A stretch of 64,000 nucleotides of DNA from Neurospora tetraspora (lineage: Eukaryota > Ascomycota > Sordariomycetes > Sordariales > Sordariaceae). Within the stretch, counting starts at the first letter, position 1, and each line of letters starts with the position of its first letter. A program made the position numbers and the translations under genes. Below are positions 58,808 to 64,000 of the stretch, in pieces. The DNA is taken from contig NW_026944387.1 of the NCBI RefSeq assembly GCF_033439725.1, forward strand, positions 2,976,001 to 3,040,000, in the 5' to 3' direction. The notes under the pieces were generated by a model. That model worked only from the letters and a program-made list of their open reading frames with translations. It did not search any database and was not told the DNA's origin.

Positions 58808-60871
58808 CTAAAGACCCCTCCTACCTCCGGTGCTCATCAATGTGATCTTCTGTTTCTTCTTCTTTCCACCTTTGGCGCCACCGCCGGCCTTAGCACCGCC
58901 CACCGCGGAAGCGGCAGCGGCAGCGGCAGCGGCAGCGGCAGCACTGCTGCTACCAGCACCATTCTCAAGTCCCATTGCCTCCATCTGGAAAGCAATATCC
59001 TGCGCGCTCAGACTGTCTATAACATCATCATCCTTCAACCAGCCATCATCAACCGGATTCCTGGGCGCCATGTATTCCGGCTCATCCCCATGGATAGCCG
59101 GCGTGCCCCAGACCGTCCTTTGTGCACCCGGGCTAGTACTCATCTCTGACAGGGTCCCAAATCCAGCCCTCGGGTTTGGTGGTGTCGTACTTGGTGCTTC
59201 CGCACCAAGAGGGATGAAGTCATCCATGTTCACCGGGGGCCGATCCGCATCGGCGTTACCATACCGAATGATCCCTTCCTCCGCTAACGGGCCCGCCTGA
59301 CGCCTGGTACCACGGATAGCAGCGGCTTCGAGGCGCTCTGCCTGCAAGCGCTCACGCTCCTCCTGAGCAACTTTGTCCTTGTTCCGCTCACGCCGGCGCT
59401 CGGTCTCCTCCTTGAAGGTCTCGAGAACCTCAGGGGTAACGATGTCAGTCCAGTCGCATTCGAGGAAGCTGATGAGACATCCTCGGGGTAGATGACACAG
59501 GTATTTGGCGCGTTTCCGCATGACATCGTCGACGGCGTTGCCTGTAGAGATATGCTCAATCCTTGGAAGAAGTGTGGTTGGGAATTCGGAGAAAGAGCCA
59601 AATTGGGTCTTTAAAATCCTGATATCCAAGGGTGAAAGGTAAAGATGTGGAGGAGCAGAGTAGAAAAAGAAATCAAGGTCCTCGTCACGCTTTTTAGACC
59701 GGGATCCGGCAGCGGCGGATGTTGCAAGTGCCGTCGTCTGAGTAGAATCGAGCTCCTTCAACTTCTCCTTTGCCGCATGAACTGCCCTGATGGCTTTCTG
59801 TGTCCATTCGTTATCTTCGTGGAACATCAGTTCGTCTTCTTTCTCCTGCTTGGTTATATCCTCCACTTCTTGGTCATACTGTTCTTCCATATATCCGGTA
59901 GTACCCTTCATGATCCTTGCATAATCCAGAACATTGGCGGCAAAATGCCAGGGAATGTCATCGCCCGAGTGCAGTACCTCTGCAGCACCTTCCTTGGGTA
60001 ATGCGAGAGTGCTCTTTGCATTGCGCGCCATTAGACGCAGCACAACATCCTCGCCTGGCCGGGGGAGAGCGCTCTCTTGACCGGCATAGAACCTGACCGG
60101 GCGAACCTCGTTTAGATAGACTGTATCATCGCAGATGGGGCACTTTCTCCATCGATTCTGCTTCTTTTCCGGAGGTGAGCGGCCGTCATCGTTGGGCACC
60201 GTATTCATGAAGCGGATAAGACACGGCAGACAGAAAATGTGGCCGCATTTCGCCATGCGTGGCGCGACGGGCTCCGAAAGACAGATTGGGCATGAGGTCT
60301 GTTGCGACTCTGTTGAAGCAATGATCTGTAGGATATCGGCCCATTCGAGATGTTCGTCTGCGTCTGATGCTTGCGCCGTGTAATTGCCACAGGGCGACAC
60401 GACGAATCGGTAGTTGGCATGGACATAGCGAGCCTTGTCCATAGAATGGTAGCCGGAACCAACACCATAGCTAGGGTTTCGGCGATAAGAGCGGGAGGAA
60501 TAGCTGTGATGGCTGTCGTAGACTGGGCGAGGCGGAGGGTTTAGGTTCAGCAAATGTGTGATGGAGGTCTGTCCGCGACGGCTCGAAGCATTCCGCATAG
60601 CTCGCATTTCAGCCAGAATGTCTTCGTCATCATTCACCCGGCTCTGCTGCCGCATTGCGCCGGGGCGCCTCATGTCTCTATGTTGCCGTCTGGCGCCCTG
60701 ATTCCTCCGTGGGGCGGATTGTGAAGCGCTTGATCCCTGGCCTTGACCTGTACCTTGGCGTCGAGCAGAATCAAAGCCCACAGGTGAGGGTGCTTGCGGA
60801 GGGGCTTGGGAGAAGTTCGAGTTTGGAGGAGCGGAAAGGGACTTGCCCGGGACTGATGGGGTCGAGTTCAT
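58808..60871 (-). CDS. RNF10/Mag2-type RING-finger ubiquitin ligase
   Basis: A single exon encodes 687 residues. The RING is C194-x2-C197, C209, H211, C214-x2-C217, C244-x2-C247 (CPICLSEPVAPRMAKCGHIF ... CPICDDTVYLNEVRPV). The flanking text is typical of RNF10 and yeast Mag2: HANYRFVVSP before the RING, and VRPVRF, DIPWHFAANVLDYARIMKGT, FGSFSEFPTTLLPRIEHI and RAKYLCHLPRGCLISFLECD after it. Known members monoubiquitinate small-subunit ribosomal proteins uS3/uS5 on stalled or defective 40S subunits. The N-terminal 100 residues are Gln/Ser/Arg-rich and disordered. The C-terminal part has a poly-Ala run encoded by GGCAGC-type repeats (about 58911-58944) and a Lys-rich end. The assignment rests on the RING plus conserved flanks. 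Confidence 0.88.
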   Translation of the reverse strand: MNSTPSVPGKSLSAPPNSNFSQAPPQAPSPVGFDSARRQGTGQGQGSSASQSAPRRNQGARRQHRDMRRPGAMRQQSRVNDDEDILAEMRAMRNASSRRGQTSITHLLNLNPPPRPVYDSHHSYSSRSYRRNPSYGVGSGYHSMDKARYVHANYRFVVSPCGNYTAQASDADEHLEWADILQIIASTESQQTSCPICLSEPVAPRMAKCGHIFCLPCLIRFMNTVPNDDGRSPPEKKQNRWRKCPICDDTVYLNEVRPVRFYAGQESALPRPGEDVVLRLMARNAKSTLALPKEGAAEVLHSGDDIPWHFAANVLDYARIMKGTTGYMEEQYDQEVEDITKQEKEDELMFHEDNEWTQKAIRAVHAAKEKLKELDSTQTTALATSAAAGSRSKKRDEDLDFFFYSAPPHLYLSPLDIRILKTQFGSFSEFPTTLLPRIEHISTGNAVDDVMRKRAKYLCHLPRGCLISFLECDWTDIVTPEVLETFKEETERRRERNKDKVAQEERERLQAERLEAAAIRGTRRQAGPLAEEGIIRYGNADADRPPVNMDDFIPLGAEAPSTTPPNPRAGFGTLSEMSTSPGAQRTVWGTPAIHGDEPEYMAPRNPVDDGWLKDDDVIDSLSAQDIAFQMEAMGLENGAGSSSAAAAAAAAAAASAVGGAKAGGGAKGGKKKKQKITLMSTGGRRGL

Positions 60872-62818
60872 ATTTGGCAGAAGGCGTTGGTGGATTGAGT
60901 GAGCGTGCTCCTCTCGCGGTGGATCAGATGCTTCGCTTTCAGGTACTTGTTCTCCAGTAGTTCTCCGGTGGCGAGACGACCCTAACGATGCTTCACTAAG
61001 CTGTCAGCACCTTTTTCCATCCTTAAAGCTACTCCGACAGGCGGCAGGGTCTAAAAATCCCGACAAAAGGAAGATTGAAAGGTTGACTGATGCATAATAC
61101 CTTGTGTCCTAATCACCTCACGGTTGTCATAGTCTGTTGGCGTTGCAGGGGGGCAATGACGTCTGTTATCTCAGACGCGTGGTCTTTGCTCGCTGGGAAT
61201 GAAAACGACCTCGTAACGCTTGAAAGACCGACACTTGGGATGGAATATGGACACGAGGATAACACAAGGTAAGCGGCAATGATTTGGTGGCGGCAGTATG
61301 TCAAAAGTTCGAGAAGGGGTCCAAATTCGGACCCCATGAGGAATTGGAACGAGAAGGGAGTCGGAGGACGGGCGGGAGTCACTCGAGGTCACCGTTGTAA
61401 GAGGTACGCGGGGCAAATGGCAACTGAAGGTGGGAGCGAGGCGCTGCATCTTTCCAGGCGTTGCGGTACCCCAGACAGGTACTGCCGCCTGCCATAAGTG
61501 CCTGTCACGTCCAATGTCAGCTGACTCCGGCTTTAAGTACTGTCCCCTGATTCTGCATATAAATCATACACTGGGGGACCGCCAAATCCTATGCATGAAC
61601 TAGTATATATGTAGAAGGAGGAGCTGCGTTTTAATGGGAGACAGGGATTTGCGACCGCGCTTGGCTATACAGTTAGAAGGCAGATTTTGGTTATGCAGTA
61701 TCTGGAGTATGCACTTGCAGAGGCCGATACTGTACGGCTTTTTCTCATTCAAAGTAGATTTCAATCACGGTAGCCGCATCAGTCTAAATGATTATTACAC
61801 TCATGATACAAAACAACCACAGCACCGCACCACCAGACTGCGCACTATCTTTACTATACTGACGGCCTATATTGCTGGTCAATCTCCATGAGAGAAGTTT
61901 TATGTTGACATTCAGCGTATTGGCATTTATTTCGTAGTGTGACGCTTGCATCGCAAGGATTTCAGCAAGCCAACATCTCGCACGGTGACATAATGGCCGC
62001 TACAGTCGTCTGGGGCTACATAGGGACTGTGTATTGACCCAGTTGGACAAGGAATGACGAACGAGGGCGACTACAGATCTTGCATTTGGAAATTGAGCTC
62101 AAGATAAGCATCTGATCATGTTTGTATAATCACTTATTGACGGTTATTGTAGGGATCTCACCAAGGCATAGCAAAATCCGTGCGGAGTGTAGCAATACAG
62201 AATTCAGTGTAGATTACAAATGCCCATATCATGCTAAGCTTCCAACCTCCAGTACATAACTGTTATAGCAACTTGGACTAAATCGACAACTGAGAAAGCA
62301 GAATTGGAAACTCTTAGACATCTTAATTATCACCGTTGCGCTTATTCCTCCAGTAAGTCCAATCTCTCCTAATCCATACCGCGCAATCGTATTTCAAAGG
62401 CGAAAGACGCCAGAATGACCTAGCTCAAACACTGTTGACAGGAATAAGTATTAAACATACGACTAGGTTTAGGTAGAGTAGGTAGGACGGTTTCATGGTA
62501 TCATCATGTGCCGTCCATCGTACGGGTGCATTATGAGAGAGCATCAAAAGCAGAAGGGCAACGGATCAAAAGGACAAAACATTATGAGATGCGTAAGGCG
62601 CCTATCCGGCCGCCCATGAGCGCACGACTAACTGCGTGTGCGCTTCTATCTTACAAAAAGTGCCCAATGCCACGAGAGAAATAACAAAACCAAAGACGCA
62701 TTGCATCCTACCAATTCATCAACCTTCCAGCCCATGGGGAATATTTTAAACGAGACAATGACAGCAATAAGAGAAAAAGAAAAAAGAATCAACCACACTC
62801 AATGCACTATCCTTGTTT
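60872..62818. other. Intergenic region
   Basis: The promoter of the RING gene at its left side and the 3' region of the repeat protein at its right side. No supported gene; short frames lack domains. Composition is normal to slightly A+T-rich near 62200-62500. Confidence 0.45.
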
Positions 62819-64000
62819 CTAAGCGAACTTGTGCTTGAGCTTGCTGAAGAAACCACTGACTCGGTTCTTCTTCTTCCTCTCTGGGGTGGTAGAGGCAGAG
62901 GCCGTGGTCGTGGTCGTAGTCTCAGGGCCAGTGGTGACAGTCGGCTGCTCAGTCGCCTTGCCATTGCCATTGGCAGCATGGAAACCCTCCGTAGCTGTCG
63001 GCGTTGTTGGAGTGACCGGTGTCTCAACGGGCTTGGAAGCAGCGGCTGTTGAACCATTGGCCGCTGCACCGTTCGCTGGCGAACCGTTGGCTGCCGAACC
63101 ATTGGTTGCCGTGCCGTTGGTGGTTGCCTTTGTGGATGATTCGCCAGTAGGCTCAGTGCGCTTGACCTCGTGTAGGAGTTCAGCCTCAACGGCCTTCTTG
63201 TCGGCTACTACCTCGACGGGCTTGACTTCCTGTAGAAGCTGGGCCTCGACGGCAGTCTTCTCCGCTACAACGTCGGCATTGGCGGCGGCTTCGGGAGCCT
63301 TACCGGCCTTTGTGATGGAATCCTTGACGGTTCCTGGAACTGCCGAGGCCAAGGCTAGCGGGACAGACTCCGTGGGCTTCACGGTCTTCAGCAGCTCATT
63401 CTCAACGGCCTTCTTGTCCTCAACAGCGGCAGGATAAGCAGCAGCCTCGGGAGACTCATCGGCTTGCTGGAGGGAATCCCTGACTTCTGATGGAACCGAC
63501 GCGGCTACGGCCGGGGGCTCGGCCTGTGTGGGCTTCACCTCTCTCAGCAGCTCGGCCTCAACGGCCTGCTTCTCCAAGACTGCCGCGGCATTGGTGGTAG
63601 CTTCGGGCGACTCGCCAGCCTTCTCAATGGAATCCTTGACCTCAATAGGAACGGCCGCAGAAATCCCCTCAACGCGTGATGCCTTTTCTGCCGCGAGGGA
63701 CCTCTCAACCTCGGCAGAAGTAGGAAGAGCCTGACCGTTTTGGAACGCCGGTTGAAACGACGTAGGGAGAATATTCTGGACCGCCTGTGGTAGGTGGCCA
63801 GTGACGTCTGGCACGCTCGGGAGGCTGCTTGCAACAGTCGATGTAGCGTCAGCGGTAGTCTGCTGGACTGTGCTAGCAGTGTTGGCGGCGGTTTCCTGCA
63901 CCTGGGTACCGGCACTAGCAGCAACATTGGCAGCGCTGCCAAGCACATCACTGGTGGTGTCTTTGGCGGCATACGCAGCGTTGGTGGCGGCATTGGCGGT
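62819..64000 (-). CDS. 52-residue-repeat protein, 5' end outside the window
   Basis: The frame is open from the stop at 62819 to the window edge: 393 residues with no start, since the first apparent start in the frame is a GTG and not credible. The visible N-terminal part is Ala/Thr-rich (ANVAASAGTQVQETAAN), as in LEA-like proteins. Three near-identical 52-residue units follow (starting VPIEVKDSI, VPSEVRDSL and VPGTVKDSI; each contains SPEA or APEA and ends AVEAELLREVKP-like), plus a fourth truncated to its last third. Then come ATNG-type repeats (TNGTATNGSAANGSPANG), a Thr-rich segment and a basic end RKKKNRVSGFFSKLKHKFA. The end looks like an amphipathic basic helix that could bind a membrane. 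The function is unknown. Confidence 0.85.
   Translation of the reverse strand, partial: TANAATNAAYAAKDTTSDVLGSAANVAASAGTQVQETAANTASTVQQTTADATSTVASSLPSVPDVTGHLPQAVQNILPTSFQPAFQNGQALPTSAEVERSLAAEKASRVEGISAAVPIEVKDSIEKAGESPEATTNAAAVLEKQAVEAELLREVKPTQAEPPAVAASVPSEVRDSLQQADESPEAAAYPAAVEDKKAVENELLKTVKPTESVPLALASAVPGTVKDSITKAGKAPEAAANADVVAEKTAVEAQLLQEVKPVEVVADKKAVEAELLHEVKRTEPTGESSTKATTNGTATNGSAANGSPANGAAANGSTAAASKPVETPVTPTTPTATEGFHAANGNGKATEQPTVTTGPETTTTTTASASTTPERKKKNRVSGFFSKLKHKFA
63161..63652 (-). repeat. Three and a third coding repeats of 52 codons
   Basis: Unit starts fall at the Val-Pro codons of residues 99, 151 and 203 of the visible frame from 63946, giving exactly 156-nt spacing. A partial copy (VADKKAVEAELLHEVK) follows directly. 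Confidence 0.85.

Overview
The window is genomic DNA of a filamentous ascomycete, most probably a Sordariomycete of the Sordariales (Neurospora/Sordaria-like). The reasons are short spliceosomal introns (about 58-170 nt) with GTRNGY donors and CTAAC-type branch points, single-gene promoters with long pyrimidine-rich leaders, typical fungal gene families, and long A+T-rich blocks in which former coding frames are broken mostly by TAA/TAG. That last pattern is what repeat-induced point mutation (RIP, CpA to TpA) leaves behind.

Layout. 1-1880: RIP-degraded repeat cut by the window edge. 1.9-8.4 kb: an F-box protein and choline-phosphate cytidylyltransferase. 8.4-16.9 kb: gene-poor DNA with one possible Pol III-type unit. 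16,861-20,029: an intact-ended but RIP-killed Fot1/pogo DNA transposon with TA target duplication. 20.5-42.7 kb is the gene-rich core: a C2H2/fungal_trans transcription factor (+), C1-tetrahydrofolate synthase (-), eIF3i (+), ISWI ATPase (-), a HAPSTR1/TAPR1-like protein (+) and a voltage-gated proton channel (+). 42,755-54,576: an 11.8-kb, extremely A+T-rich block bounded by 30-bp terminal inverted repeats. 55.5-64 kb: a GPI-anchored eight-cysteine protein (+), a small conserved protein of unknown function (-), a RNF10/Mag2-type RING protein (-) and a 52-residue-repeat protein (-) that runs off the right edge.

The genes are ordinary housekeeping and regulatory loci and show no operon or biosynthetic cluster logic: one-carbon metabolism, translation initiation, chromatin remodelling, ribosome-linked ubiquitination, phospholipid synthesis and membrane proton conductance. 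I spliced the twelve gene models by hand from donor/acceptor consensus and reading-frame continuity, and every complete model closes in frame.

The most interesting material is outside the ordinary genes or in their leaders. The 11.8-kb element carries a decayed gene with six tandem I-K-x-E (SUMO-consensus-like) motifs. The transposon ends have escaped the A+T enrichment seen inside them. A 20-bp-arm hairpin lies upstream of the F-box gene. A long open in-frame extension precedes the C1-THF synthase start and suggests a mitochondrial isoform. A GC-AG intron splits the first zinc finger of the transcription factor.
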